This document shows, piece after piece, positions 17,407 to 26,582 of a DNA stretch of 64,000 nucleotides; positions within the stretch are counted from its first letter, which is position 1, and every line of letters starts with the position of its first letter. A program made the translations under genes and the position numbers. The notes under the pieces are model-generated. The model worked only from the letters and a program-made list of their open reading frames with translations, searched no databases and had not been told where the DNA came from. Source of the DNA: Oricola indica (lineage in GTDB: Bacteria > Pseudomonadota > Alphaproteobacteria > Rhizobiales > Rhizobiaceae); assembly GCF_019966595.1 (NCBI RefSeq), contig NZ_JAINFJ010000012.1:39718-103717 (forward strand). The letters are read 5' to 3'.

Positions 17407-18564
17407 TCAGCGTGCTTCTGTCGCGCTGATAAGGAAATCTCGCGAGATATCGCGCCATTTCTGCAGCTTCGGTCTGACTTCGTCCCAGTCGGTTCCGGCC
17501 ATTAGGCGGTCCGCCAAGGCATCGAAATCGCCGGAATAAAAAAGGTCCATCCCGATCGCCCTGTCCTCGAGCCCAAGGAAGCGGAGCATGTTGGTGATGC
17601 GTTCGTTTTTACCAACTCTTTTCCCGTCCTTGAGCAGTACAGCGAATGGCCTTTCCATCAGAATGGCGAATGCCATGCCATGAAAGGAGTTCGTGAGAAC
17701 GAATTTCGATTTGTCGATCGCGTTCAGCCATTGTGTGGGCGTGGGATTCATCAGCCGGTTTCGCGGCATGTGCTGCGCGGCATTCGAGATGAAATCCGCT
17801 TGAAGATCCCATCCTTGTCGCGCCGAAAATCGCTCCAGAAATGCGACCGGCAGTTCCTTTGGGTTCTCCAGGCTAACGAAATAAGCCATCAGGAAAGGGC
17901 TATCATACGGCGTGTCGTCGCCTTCATCCCGCACAAGATCGATGTAATGGGTCTTTTCCATGAGGAAGACCGGATCGAGTACGAGGGTGGTGTCCTCCCG
18001 TCCCGCCCTCCGGCAAACATCGACACCCGCGGCCTCTCGCACCGAAACCTGATCGAAGCGAGCGAGTTTTTCGCGTGCCGCCAACAGCCATTCATCTGTC
18101 AGTCCGTCCCACCTCGCGCTGGCTGCATAGGCAATGCGTCTCGACGACGTTGGAACGAAGTCCAGAAAGAAGTGCGGCACCATTTTCGTCCAGATCTGGT
18201 CGCTTCCCGCAATATAGATGTCTGCCGCCGGAGGATCGTTCAGGAGATCGTTGCGCGTATAAACTCGCGCCGTGTGATCGACGTGCCTCTCGAAGAAGGT
18301 TTCGTAGGGGCGAGCACTGTCTCCTGAGGGCTTGCGCGTCTTGTGGGCGCCCTTTGCAAGCGCGATGGTCGAGTCGAGCGCGTAGAGGTAGAGATTATAG
18401 ATGCTCTTAATGTATCGAATGTCGCTCAGGCTTTTGGTTCTCACCCAAAAGGGTTCGTGACCAATGTTTTTCAGATAAGCCTGAAGTGCGTAATTCTGGA
18501 AAAGGGTGCCATAATTTCCCCCGCGGTAAAGCGCCGAATAAAGAGAAATGATGGCGATTTTCAT
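17407..18564 (-). CDS. Polysaccharide pyruvyl transferase family protein
   Basis: Protein of 385 residues. MKIAIISLYSALYRGGNYGTLFQNYALQ, read in two parts as the family's N-terminal nucleotide-fold signature, the GSDQIW motif near residue 115 and the NSFHGMAFAILMERPF segment near the C-terminus are the landmarks of CsaB/WcaK-type pyruvyl transferases. These move pyruvate from phosphoenolpyruvate onto sugars of cell-surface glycans. No membrane segment. It shares strand and surroundings with the sulfotransferase, although 336 bases separate them. A perfect palindrome lies about 90 bases upstream. The start at ATG 18564 has only a weak ribosome site. Confidence 0.83.
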   Translation of the reverse strand: MKIAIISLYSALYRGGNYGTLFQNYALQAYLKNIGHEPFWVRTKSLSDIRYIKSIYNLYLYALDSTIALAKGAHKTRKPSGDSARPYETFFERHVDHTARVYTRNDLLNDPPAADIYIAGSDQIWTKMVPHFFLDFVPTSSRRIAYAASARWDGLTDEWLLAAREKLARFDQVSVREAAGVDVCRRAGREDTTLVLDPVFLMEKTHYIDLVRDEGDDTPYDSPFLMAYFVSLENPKELPVAFLERFSARQGWDLQADFISNAAQHMPRNRLMNPTPTQWLNAIDKSKFVLTNSFHGMAFAILMERPFAVLLKDGKRVGKNERITNMLRFLGLEDRAIGMDLFYSGDFDALADRLMAGTDWDEVRPKLQKWRDISRDFLISATEAR

Positions 18565-18650
18565 TGTCAGAACCGGCTTGAAAAGGTGCTTTTCGCAAAG
18601 TTGACGACAGAATCAAGGTGTTTGGTACGTTTCCCTGTGATCAGCCGCAC

Positions 18651-18665
18651 CTGACGTTACGTCAG
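18651..18665. promoter_or_regulatory. Perfect 15-base palindrome upstream of the pyruvyl transferase gene
   Basis: CTGACGT and ACGTCAG flank one central T. It lies 87-101 bases upstream of the pyruvyl transferase start and about 85 bases past the uxuB stop. Candidate operator; the binding protein is unknown. Confidence 0.4.
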
Positions 18666-18748
18666 ACCGGCCTCTGCCAAATCGGCAAGCACTCCATCCA
18701 CAGTCGATGGACGCGTGGCCCTATGAACGATGCGATTGTCGGAAGCGG

Positions 18749-20212
18749 TCACGGCGTTCCAGAGAACCGGCCGGCGGCCGTTTCGGCGCCGTTCTCCATC
18801 AGGTCGGCGAGGGCCTCGGCCAGGCCGCTTTGCATGGCAGGATCGCGCGCAAGCGACGGCAGGAAGACCTCTTCGATGTCGAGATAGCCGGAGACGGTGT
18901 CTTCAAGGCTTCCGCTACGGTCCCAGATAGAGCGCAGGCGGTCGGCCATTGGGTCGCGCACGTCGATCGGCTGGCCGTCCTCGCAGGTCCCCGAGGTGTA
19001 GCGCATCCAGGCGGCGACGACGAGGAGCAGCCCCTTCGGCACGCGCCCCGCGGCAAGGTTTTCGGCGATCGAGCCCAGCAGGCGCTGCGGCAGTTTCAGC
19101 GAGCCGTCCATGGCGATCTGCCAGGTCCGATGGCGAATGCCGGGATTGGCATAGCGCTCCATCAGCTTGTCTGTGTAGGCATGCAGATCGACGCCCGGCG
19201 GCGGCGTCAGGACGGGAATGATCTCGTTTGCCCAGAGATGGCGGATGAAGCCGGCCAGCGCCGGTCGCGCCACCGCATCGGAGACGGTTTCCGCGCCTGC
19301 GAGGTAGCCAAGATAGGCAAGCGCCGAGTGGGTGCCGTTGAGGCACCGCAGTTTCATGTGCTCGTAAGGCCGGACATCGTCCGTCAGTTCGACACCGACC
19401 GCGCCGAGATCGGGTCTCGCTCCATCGACGAAGCGATCCTCGATCACCCATTGGCGAAACGGTTCATGGAAAACGGGCGCGGCGTCGTAGACCCCGGTCT
19501 GTTGGGCAAGGCGAGCGATGTCGGCATCGGTGGTGGCGGGCACGATGCGGTCCACCATCGTGCACGGAAAGCTGCATTCGGCCTCGATCCAGCCGGCCAG
19601 ATCTGCATCGATGCGCCCGGCGAGTTCCAGAACGAGGCCGCGCAGCATAGCCCCGTTTTCCGGAAGGTTGTCGCAGGTCATCACCGTGAAGGGGCGCAGC
19701 CCCGCCCTTCGCCGGCGGTCGAGCGCGCGGCACAGGAAACCGATGGCGGATACCGGCTTCGCCGGATCCGCGAGGTCCGCGACAATATCGGGATGAGCGA
19801 AATCGAGCCGGCCCGTCGATGGCGCGTGACAATAACCCTTCTCGGTCACCGTGAGCGATACGATGTGCGTTTGCGGCCGCGCCATGGCGTCGAGAACCGC
19901 TTCGGGATCCTCCGGCGCGACGAGGACCGATTGCACGGCGGTGCCGACGTGAAGCGTTTCGCCTTCGGGGCCCAGTTCGCACGCGGTGTAAGCGCAGTCC
20001 TGCGGTATGAGGCGGTCGCGCAGATCCGCATGGCGCAGGCTGACGCCGACAACGCCCCAATCGCCCCCGGACTTCGCCATCGCCTCTTCGAGGTAAATCG
20101 CGCCATGGGCGCGGAAGAATGCGCCGAGGCCAAGATGGACGATACCGATTCCCAGCTGCGGCGCGTCGCCCGGTCGGTTCAGGCGCGGCAGATCATCCGG
20201 TTTCCCGCTCAC
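18749..20212 (-). CDS. uxuB: D-mannonate oxidoreductase (fructuronate reductase)
   Basis: Protein of 487 residues of the mannitol dehydrogenase family: NAD-binding start GIVHLGLGAFFRAHGA, TVTEKGYC, and the C-terminal domain segment MKLRCLNGTHSALAYLGYL with the catalytic-region Lys. It interconverts D-fructuronate and D-mannonate with NAD(H). The GTG start at 20212 overlaps the uxaC stop by four bases (GTGA) and has AAGGAGG upstream; the open frame further upstream lies over uxaC and is not coding. Between UxaC (makes fructuronate) and UxuA (uses mannonate) it completes the glucuronate branch. Other polyol or tagaturonate use cannot be excluded from sequence alone. Confidence 0.88.
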   Translation of the reverse strand: MSGKPDDLPRLNRPGDAPQLGIGIVHLGLGAFFRAHGAIYLEEAMAKSGGDWGVVGVSLRHADLRDRLIPQDCAYTACELGPEGETLHVGTAVQSVLVAPEDPEAVLDAMARPQTHIVSLTVTEKGYCHAPSTGRLDFAHPDIVADLADPAKPVSAIGFLCRALDRRRRAGLRPFTVMTCDNLPENGAMLRGLVLELAGRIDADLAGWIEAECSFPCTMVDRIVPATTDADIARLAQQTGVYDAAPVFHEPFRQWVIEDRFVDGARPDLGAVGVELTDDVRPYEHMKLRCLNGTHSALAYLGYLAGAETVSDAVARPALAGFIRHLWANEIIPVLTPPPGVDLHAYTDKLMERYANPGIRHRTWQIAMDGSLKLPQRLLGSIAENLAAGRVPKGLLLVVAAWMRYTSGTCEDGQPIDVRDPMADRLRSIWDRSGSLEDTVSGYLDIEEVFLPSLARDPAMQSGLAEALADLMENGAETAAGRFSGTP

Positions 20213-21615
20213 AGACGATACGCCTCCTTCGCGAGGGTTGAGGTCATCTCGTGTGCCATGATTTCCGCCTCGTCCATGTCGAGCCGGCCGTCTCCGACGA
20301 GATTGGCGAGCCAGGCGCAGTCGATACGCCGCGCGACATCGTGGCGGGCGGGGATGGAACAGAAGGCGCGCGTGTCGTCGTTGAAGCCGACCGTGTTGTA
20401 GATGCCGGCGGTCTCGGTGACGATCTGGCGGAACCGCATCATGCCTTCGGCGCTGTCGTAGAACCACCAGGGTGGGCCGAGTTTAAGCGCCGGGTACACG
20501 CCGGCAAGCGGCGCCAGTTCGCGCGCGAAGACCGTCTCGTCAAGCGTAAAGAGGATGATCGTCAGGTCAGGGCGCAGGCCAACGGCGTCGAGCAGCGGCT
20601 TGAGCGCGCCGACGAAATCGGTGCGTACCGGAATGTCGAACCCCTTGTCGCGGCCGAATTTCGCCAGCACGCCCGGCGAGTGATTGCGCCAGGAGCCGGC
20701 ATGGATCTGCATGACGAGCCCGTCGTCCAAGCTCATACGCGCCATTTCGGTCAGCATGTGACCGCGGAACGCATCCGCCTCGTCCGCCGAGAGATCGCCC
20801 CCGAGCGCGCGGGCGAAGAGGGCCGCCGCCTCGGCCTTCGGCAAATCCTCGGTGCGTGCCGTAGGGTGGCCATGGTCGCTTGCCGTCGCGCCATGCTCCT
20901 TAAAGAAGGCGCGGCGGACCCGGTGAGCTTCCAGATAGCCGGCCCATGTCGTCGTATCGCATCCGGTCAATTCGCCGAACTTTTCGATATTGGCGGCGAA
21001 ACCGTCTGCCTCGGGGTCGATCACCGTATCCGGCCGATAGGTGGTGATGACGCGGCCGGACCAGCCGGATTCGGCGATCTTTCGGTGCCATTCGAGGTCG
21101 TCGAGCGCGCCTTCGGTGGTCGACAGCGCCTCTATGCGGAACCGTTCGAACAGCGCGCGCGGGCGGAATTCGTCCGATGTCAGGCGCTCCGAAATCGCAT
21201 CGTAATAGGCATCGGCGGTCTCCGCTGAAAGGCGCTCGGTCATGCCGAACAGGGTTTCGAAGGAGTGATCGAGCCACAGCCGCGTCGGCGTGCCCCTGAA
21301 CAGGTGATAGTGGCCGGCAAAGAGGCGCCAGATCGTGCGACCGTCGGTCTCCACCGGTCCGCCGTCGGCACGGGCCACACCGAGATCGGCGAGGTCGATG
21401 CCCTGCGAGCACAGCATGCGAAACACGTAGTGGTCCGGCGTGACGAAAAGCTGGGCGGGATCGGGAAAGGGTTCGTTCTCCGCAAACCAGCGCGGATCGG
21501 TATGGCCGTGCGGGCTGACGATTGGCAGGTCGGCAATGCCTTCGTAAAGGCGCCGCGCGGTCGCGCGGGTCGCCGGATCGTTCGGGAACAGCCTGTCGGG
21601 ATCAAGCAGTGGCAT
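20209..21615 (-). CDS. uxaC: Glucuronate (uronate) isomerase
   Basis: Protein of 468 residues. LPIVSPHGHTDPRWFAEN carries the metal-binding HxH of this amidohydrolase-fold enzyme, followed by PDHYVFRMLCSQG and, near the C-terminus, KLGPPWWFYDS and GFNDDTRAFCSIPARHD. It isomerises D-glucuronate to D-fructuronate (and galacturonate to tagaturonate). It is the fourth gene of the leftward operon after dctP-dctQ-dctM, 28 bases after the transporter, and is translationally coupled to uxuB. Length is as expected for the family. Confidence 0.95.
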   Translation of the reverse strand: MPLLDPDRLFPNDPATRATARRLYEGIADLPIVSPHGHTDPRWFAENEPFPDPAQLFVTPDHYVFRMLCSQGIDLADLGVARADGGPVETDGRTIWRLFAGHYHLFRGTPTRLWLDHSFETLFGMTERLSAETADAYYDAISERLTSDEFRPRALFERFRIEALSTTEGALDDLEWHRKIAESGWSGRVITTYRPDTVIDPEADGFAANIEKFGELTGCDTTTWAGYLEAHRVRRAFFKEHGATASDHGHPTARTEDLPKAEAAALFARALGGDLSADEADAFRGHMLTEMARMSLDDGLVMQIHAGSWRNHSPGVLAKFGRDKGFDIPVRTDFVGALKPLLDAVGLRPDLTIILFTLDETVFARELAPLAGVYPALKLGPPWWFYDSAEGMMRFRQIVTETAGIYNTVGFNDDTRAFCSIPARHDVARRIDCAWLANLVGDGRLDMDEAEIMAHEMTSTLAKEAYRL

Positions 21616-21643
21616 GTCGTCTCCAATAGTGAATGATCATGAC

Positions 21644-22924
21644 CTAACCGAAAGCGAGGTTGGGAAGCCAGAGCACGATGGACGGGAAGAACAGAAGCGT
21701 CAGCACGAGCACAAGGATCGCGGCCAGGAACGGGACCGACTCGCGGACGTAATCCTCGATGCGGCAATCGAGCAGGCTGCACACCGTGTACATCGCCACG
21801 CCGACCGGCGGCGTCATCGAACCGAGCGTGACGATGGTCATCATCAGGATGCCGAAATGCACGGGATCGACCCCGACCTTCTGAACGATGGGGACGAAAA
21901 TGGGCGTCAGGAGCAGGACAAGGATCGTGCTCTCGACAAAAAGTCCCGCGACGAACAGGCTGACCAGGATAACCGCGACGATTGCGACCGGATTGGTCAG
22001 GCCCTGCAGCATGGCGCCCGCGATGGACTGCGGGACCTGCAGAAAAATGATCGCGAAACCGATCATTCCGGACATCAGGATGATCAGCATGATCAGGCCG
22101 ATATCGGATATGGCGTGCCCGAAGGCGCGACCCATCTTTTCGAGTGTCAGTTCACGGTGCGCGAGCGTGCCGACCAGAACGGCATAGACCACGGCAAAGG
22201 CGCCGACCTCGGAGGGCGTGAACAGGCCGCCGCGAATGGAGACGATCAACAGGACGGGAAACAGCAAGGCCCATTTCGCCTGCCAGGTCGCGGTCCCAAG
22301 CGCGGCGGCTGTCGGCTTGGCGCTGCCCTCGACGCGATAGGACCGCTTGCGGGCAACGAGCCATGCCGTCGTCATCAGGAAGAGCATCATCAGGATGCCC
22401 GGCACAATACCGGCGAGAAACAGCCGTCCGATCGAGACCTGCCCGACATAGCCGTAGAGGATCAGGCCGATGGAGGGCGGGATGGTCGCCGTGATCAACG
22501 AGGAGAGCGCGATGACCGCCGCCGAATAGCCTTTGGAATAGCCCTGCGAAATCATTTGCGGGCCTAGGACGCGGGCTTCCATCGCGGCGTCGGCAACGGC
22601 GGACCCCGAGACGCCACCCATCAGCGTCGACAGGATGATCGAGACCTGCGCCAGACCGCCGGCCATCCAGGCGACGGCGATATGGGAGAATCTGAACAGC
22701 CGGTCGGTGATGCCGCTTTCGTTCATCAGGTGACCCGCCAGCACGAAGAAGGGCACGGCCAGAAGCGGGAAGCTCTGAGAGACCGTCGCGATCTTCTGAA
22801 CGCCGATCGACATCGGCATGATGTCGGAGGTGGCGAAGAACACGAAACCGGACAGACCGATGGCAAACGCCACCGGCGCGCCGACAACCAGCAGGACGAT
22901 GAAGACGAGACCGATCGCCAGCAT
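21644..22924 (-). CDS. TRAP transporter large permease (DctM-like)
   Basis: Protein of 426 residues, nearly all hydrophobic with about 12 membrane segments: MLAIGLVFIVLLVVGAPVAF, the family signature GGVSGSAVADAAMEARVLGP, PPSIGLILYGY and the LGSMTPPVGVAMYTVCSL motif. It is the sodium-driven transmembrane subunit of a tripartite ATP-independent periplasmic transporter in the inner membrane. The ATG at 22924 lies two bases after the dctQ stop, implying coupling. Context with uxaC, uxuB and uxuA points to hexuronate import. Followed after 28 bases by uxaC. Confidence 0.93.
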   Translation of the reverse strand: MLAIGLVFIVLLVVGAPVAFAIGLSGFVFFATSDIMPMSIGVQKIATVSQSFPLLAVPFFVLAGHLMNESGITDRLFRFSHIAVAWMAGGLAQVSIILSTLMGGVSGSAVADAAMEARVLGPQMISQGYSKGYSAAVIALSSLITATIPPSIGLILYGYVGQVSIGRLFLAGIVPGILMMLFLMTTAWLVARKRSYRVEGSAKPTAAALGTATWQAKWALLFPVLLIVSIRGGLFTPSEVGAFAVVYAVLVGTLAHRELTLEKMGRAFGHAISDIGLIMLIILMSGMIGFAIIFLQVPQSIAGAMLQGLTNPVAIVAVILVSLFVAGLFVESTILVLLLTPIFVPIVQKVGVDPVHFGILMMTIVTLGSMTPPVGVAMYTVCSLLDCRIEDYVRESVPFLAAILVLVLTLLFFPSIVLWLPNLAFG

Positions 22925-22926
22925 GG

Positions 22927-23442
22927 TCAAAGTTCTCCCGGTGCGGCGTCCTGCCCCTGCGGGCGGGAAAGGATCAGCATCTGGCCGCCGGCGCGGTTGC
23001 GCCACGCCTCGCGCGCATTAGCGAGGATCGCCAGCGTGAGGAAAATGCAGCCCACCGGGACGGCGATCGTGACATAGGCGTAGGACAGGCCGCTATCTCC
23101 GAACTGGCGTTCGCGATTGAGCATGGTCAGCTGGTAGCCCTCCCAGGCCAGCACGCCCATGAAGGCGATGAAGATCGCCGCCAGAACAGTCTCGACGATA
23201 AGCCGGTTGCGATGGCCAGCATAGCGGATGAGCAGATCGACGCCGAGATGGGCGCGTTCGCGCATGGCGCGGGTTGCGCCGACGAAACAGAGCCAGATGA
23301 ACAGGAGTTGGGCGAGGTCGACGGACCAGATCAGCGGGTGGCCGAAGAACCGCATCACCGATGCGATGAAGACGAGCACCACGATCACCGCCAGAAGGCC
23401 CGCTCCGGCCGCGAATTCGATGCGCGCGAAGAGGCGCCCCAT
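22927..23442 (-). CDS. TRAP transporter small permease (DctQ-like)
   Basis: Protein of 171 residues with four membrane segments and the DctQ landmarks SVDLAQLLFIWLCFVGATRAMRERAHLGVDLL, given here as two adjoining parts of the second and third helices. Start ATG 23442 follows GGGAGGAG; upstream in-frame codons lack a ribosome site. It bridges the binding protein and the large permease in the hexuronate TRAP system. Located 74 bases after dctP, as usual for a more weakly expressed membrane subunit. Confidence 0.9.
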   Translation of the reverse strand: MGRLFARIEFAAGAGLLAVIVVLVFIASVMRFFGHPLIWSVDLAQLLFIWLCFVGATRAMRERAHLGVDLLIRYAGHRNRLIVETVLAAIFIAFMGVLAWEGYQLTMLNRERQFGDSGLSYAYVTIAVPVGCIFLTLAILANAREAWRNRAGGQMLILSRPQGQDAAPGEL

Positions 23443-23516
23443 TGTCTGTCTCCTCCCGTAAAAAGACAGGGACGGCGTGCCGCCCCTGTCCATTCGCTTC
23501 CCTGCGGATGCGGGTT

Positions 23517-24494
23517 CTACTCGGCAGCCATCGCGCGCAGCGTATCACGCAAATCGCCATAGCCCAGCATGTCGTAAACCCCGGCCGTCGCTTCCCGATA
23601 GGGCGTGACATCGGGAGCAGATATCTTGATGCCCTTGGCGGTCAGGTCGGCCTCGATCTGCTCAAGCGAATCGCGCGTTCCGTAGGAGGCGATATCGCCG
23701 GCTTTCAGCGCCTCGTCGCGCAGGATCGTCTGCAGATCGTCCGGCAGGGAATCGAACCATTGCGCCGAGGTCACCATGCCGGTGATCAGGTTGATGTGCC
23801 CCGTCTTGGTGATGTGGGTGATCACCTCGTCCAGCTTGGCGCCGGTGATGGCGGGGAACTGGGCCTCTGCGGCGTCGATGACATTCTGCTGCAGGGCCGA
23901 ATAGACCTCGCCCCAGGGCATCGGCGTCGGTGTCGCGCCCATCGCCTTGATCGTCTCCACCCAGACGGGCGCGCCCGGCGTGCGCATGCGGACGCCTGCG
24001 AGATCTTCGGGACCGTTGATTTCCTTGTTGGTCAGAAGGTGGCGCTCACCCTGCCACCAGTTGAAGCTCAGCACCTGGTGTCCGGACGCGTCATGCAGCT
24101 TGGAAACCCAGTCTTCGAACATGTCGGACGTGACGACCTTGCGGATACCGTCATAGCCGGATGCGAGAAAAGGCGCGCCGAGGACACCGAACTCCTCCTG
24201 GAAAACGGCGAGGCGTCCGCCATCGACAATGACCGCGACCGGCGCGCCAGCGCGCGCCTGTTCGAGGACGTCCTCATCCGGGCCGAGTTGCGAGTTGGGG
24301 AACAGCTTGACTTCCAGGCGGCCGCCCGAAGCCTCGGCGACGTTGGACTGGAAAGCCTCGAGGCCCTTGTAAAGCGGGTCCGACTGCGCGAGCGCCGTGT
24401 TGACGCTGAGCGTGTAGTCGGCGGCCAGCGCGCCGCCGGCCGCAAAGGCCATCGCCGCAGCGGCAATGACGGACTTGATCTTGAAGTGTTTCAT
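23517..24494 (-). CDS. TRAP transporter substrate-binding protein (DctP-like)
   Basis: Protein of 325 residues from ATG 24494 with GGGAGGAG upstream. A signal peptide ending AGGALAADY directs it to the periplasm. DctP landmarks: the strand KLFPNSQLG, GVRMRTPGAPVWVETIKAMGA with the Arg that normally pairs with the substrate carboxylate, and PMPWGEVYSALQQNVIDAAE. It presents the ligand, by context D-glucuronate or a related hexuronate, to the DctQM permease. First gene of the leftward operon; its promoter overlaps the GntR palindrome. Confidence 0.93.
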   Translation of the reverse strand: MKHFKIKSVIAAAAMAFAAGGALAADYTLSVNTALAQSDPLYKGLEAFQSNVAEASGGRLEVKLFPNSQLGPDEDVLEQARAGAPVAVIVDGGRLAVFQEEFGVLGAPFLASGYDGIRKVVTSDMFEDWVSKLHDASGHQVLSFNWWQGERHLLTNKEINGPEDLAGVRMRTPGAPVWVETIKAMGATPTPMPWGEVYSALQQNVIDAAEAQFPAITGAKLDEVITHITKTGHINLITGMVTSAQWFDSLPDDLQTILRDEALKAGDIASYGTRDSLEQIEADLTAKGIKISAPDVTPYREATAGVYDMLGYGDLRDTLRAMAAE

Positions 24495-24538
24495 CGGTCT
24501 TCTCCTCCCTGACAACGCCGGATGCGGCGCATCTTCGT

Positions 24539-24588
24539 TTGACGGGAGACTAGTATGGTAGTATATCTTGAGTCAAGATGACAGTTAA
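24539..24588. promoter_or_regulatory. Overlapping divergent promoters with a palindromic GntR operator
   Basis: ATCTTGA-G-TCAAGAT at 24565-24579 is a perfect inverted repeat. Rightward promoter for gntR: TTGACG (24539-24544), 17 bases, TATATC (24562-24567). Leftward promoter for the dctP operon: TTAACT (24588-24583), 17 bases, TATACT (24565-24560). The palindrome covers the rightward -10 and start point and lies in the leftward spacer, and it touches the gntR ATG at 24578. A bound dimer could shut off both. Hexamers were assigned by eye. Confidence 0.6.
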
Positions 24589-25288
24589 ACCAGACCTAGA
24601 ATACAGCCTCGAATTGGGGGCGCCTCCACGCCAGGCGACCATGGGAAGCCACGTCTTCGACGTGTTGCGCCAGGCGATCGTGCAATTGAAGCTGAAGCCG
24701 GGCAACGCCGTTTCGGAAACGGAAATCGCCCGCCAACTCGGCGTTTCGCGCCAACCCGTGCGCGAGGCGATCATCAAGCTCGCCGATGCCGGACTGGTGG
24801 AGGTTCGCCCGCAGCGCGGCACCTATGTGCTGCTGATTTCGAAACGCGAGGTCGAGACCGCACGCTTCCTGCGCGAGGCGATCGAGGTGGCGATCGCGCG
24901 CAAGGCATCGGAACGGATCGACGCCAAGGCCGCGTCCGACCTCAGAGCCTGTCTCGAACACCAGAAAATCGCCGAGCAGAGCGGCGTCTACACCGAATTC
25001 CTGCGCCTCGACGAGCAGTTTCACCAGACCATCGCGCGCGCCGCGGATTGCGAAAGCGCCTGGAAAGTGCTTGAGGGACTGAAAGCCCAGATGGACCGGG
25101 TCCGGTTCCTGTCTATTCCGATGGCGACTCCGGTCGCCACGCTGATCGCCCAGCACGGCGCCATCGCCGAGGCCATCATCGCCGGCGATCCGGACAAGGC
25201 GGAAGCCGCGATGCGCGTTCATCTGCGCGAGATCTTGAAGTCGCTGCCGAAGCTTTCGGCGGAACATCCCGACCTGTTCGTGGAGTAA
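24578..25288 (+). CDS. GntR-family (FadR/FCD type) regulator of uronate genes
   Basis: Protein of 236 residues. The winged helix (VFDVLRQAIVQLKLKPG, SETEIARQLGVSRQPVREAI) is followed by an FCD effector domain (LRLDEQFHQTIARAA, MDRVRFLS, HGAIAEAIIAGD) with the His and Asp residues that commonly bind a metal and an organic acid. With ATG 24578 the transcript would be nearly leaderless, since the inferred start point is only a few bases upstream; ATG 24641 is the alternative. It probably represses itself, the leftward TRAP-uxaC-uxuB operon and perhaps uxuA, with a hexuronate intermediate as inducer (inference). Confidence 0.9.
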   Translation: MTVKPDLEYSLELGAPPRQATMGSHVFDVLRQAIVQLKLKPGNAVSETEIARQLGVSRQPVREAIIKLADAGLVEVRPQRGTYVLLISKREVETARFLREAIEVAIARKASERIDAKAASDLRACLEHQKIAEQSGVYTEFLRLDEQFHQTIARAADCESAWKVLEGLKAQMDRVRFLSIPMATPVATLIAQHGAIAEAIIAGDPDKAEAAMRVHLREILKSLPKLSAEHPDLFVE

Positions 25289-25349
25289 CTGCCGGGCCAC
25301 CGGCCAAGAAAGACCGCGGGGGACAAGCCGCGAGGGGAGAGGTACGGGA

Positions 25350-26579
25350 ATGCGACGCACTTGGCGCTGGTTCGGGCCGCAGGACAGAGTGTCGGTGGAC
25401 GACATGCTTCAGGCGAGCGTCGAGGGAGTCGTATCCGCCCTCCACCACGTGCCGACCGGAACGGTCTGGTCCGCCGAAGAGATTTCCAAACGCCAGGCCG
25501 AGATCGGCCGGAAGACCGATGGCAGTCCGTCCGGGCTCGCCTGGGAGGTGGTGGAAAGCCTTCCCGTATCCGAAGACATCAAGAAGCAGAGCGGCGACTG
25601 GCGCGCCCATATCGAGACCTACAAGGAAAGCCTCGCAAACCTGGCGGCGGCCGGCATCTCGACCGTCTGCTACAATTTCATGCCGGTTCTCGACTGGACC
25701 CGCACCGATCTCGCATGGCGATTGCCGACAGGCGGGACATGCATGCGGTTCGACTACGCGGATTTCGCGGCCTTCGACATCCACATCCTCAAGCGCGACG
25801 GTGCGCGCGACGACTTCCCTTCCGAGATCGCCTGTGAGGCCGACGAGCGCTTCGCCGCGATGAGCGAAGAGCGCAAGACGCAACTGGCGACGAATGTGGT
25901 TTTCGGCCTGCCCGGCGCGGCGGAACACATGACGCTGGACCAGGTGAAGACGCATCTCGGCGAATATAGCGACGTCACGCCGGAGCGGCTGCGCGCACAT
26001 TTGATCGACTTCCTGTCGGAGGTCGTGCCGGTCGCGGAAAAGCTCGATATCCGTATGTGCTGCCATCCGGACGATCCGCCCTTCGGCCTCCTCGGCCTGC
26101 CGCGCGTGATGTCGACCGAGGCCGATTACCGAACGGTCCTCGAAGCCGTGCCGAGCCTGTCCAACGGCATCACGCTCTGTTCCGGTTCGCTTGGCGCACG
26201 CCCGGACAACGACCTGCCGGGGATGATGGAACGGCTCGGCGACCGGGTGCACTTCCTGCATCTGCGCAACGTGAAACGCGAGACCGAAGCGATGCGCGGC
26301 TCGTTCCACGAAGCCGAGCATCTCGGTGGAGACACGGACATGGTTGCGCTGATCGCGGCGGTGCTCGCCGAGGAATCAAAACGCCGCGCGGCGGGGCGCG
26401 CCGACCAGTCGATCCCGTTTCGCCCCGACCATGGCCAGGACATCATGGACGATCTCGGCCGCCGCGCGCAGCCCGGCTATCCGGCGATCGGCCGCATGAA
26501 GGGGCTCGCCGAATTGCGAGGCATCGTCACAGCGCTGTCGCATGACCGTTTCGGCGCCGCGCGAACGGACCGAAGCTGA
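25350..26579 (+). CDS. uxuA: Mannonate dehydratase
   Basis: Protein of 409 residues. MRRTWRWFGPQDRVSVDD, HHVPTGTVWS, CYNFMPVLDWTRTDL, MCCHPDDPPFG and FLHLRNVKRE are the strand and metal-ligand motifs of UxuA, the metal-dependent TIM-barrel enzyme that dehydrates D-mannonate to 2-keto-3-deoxygluconate. Start ATG 25350 has a GGGGAGAGG site. It follows gntR by 61 bases and ends three bases from the convergent GH13 gene. It completes the glucuronate-to-KDG path with UxaC and UxuB; the KDG kinase and aldolase are not in the window. Confidence 0.96.
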   Translation: MRRTWRWFGPQDRVSVDDMLQASVEGVVSALHHVPTGTVWSAEEISKRQAEIGRKTDGSPSGLAWEVVESLPVSEDIKKQSGDWRAHIETYKESLANLAAAGISTVCYNFMPVLDWTRTDLAWRLPTGGTCMRFDYADFAAFDIHILKRDGARDDFPSEIACEADERFAAMSEERKTQLATNVVFGLPGAAEHMTLDQVKTHLGEYSDVTPERLRAHLIDFLSEVVPVAEKLDIRMCCHPDDPPFGLLGLPRVMSTEADYRTVLEAVPSLSNGITLCSGSLGARPDNDLPGMMERLGDRVHFLHLRNVKRETEAMRGSFHEAEHLGGDTDMVALIAAVLAEESKRRAAGRADQSIPFRPDHGQDIMDDLGRRAQPGYPAIGRMKGLAELRGIVTALSHDRFGAARTDRS

Positions 26580-26582
26580 CGG

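Noticed and set aside
17032..17539. Overlapping open frames between sulfotransferase and pyruvyl transferase genes
   Set aside because: All overlap recognised genes at one end and lack any conserved feature.
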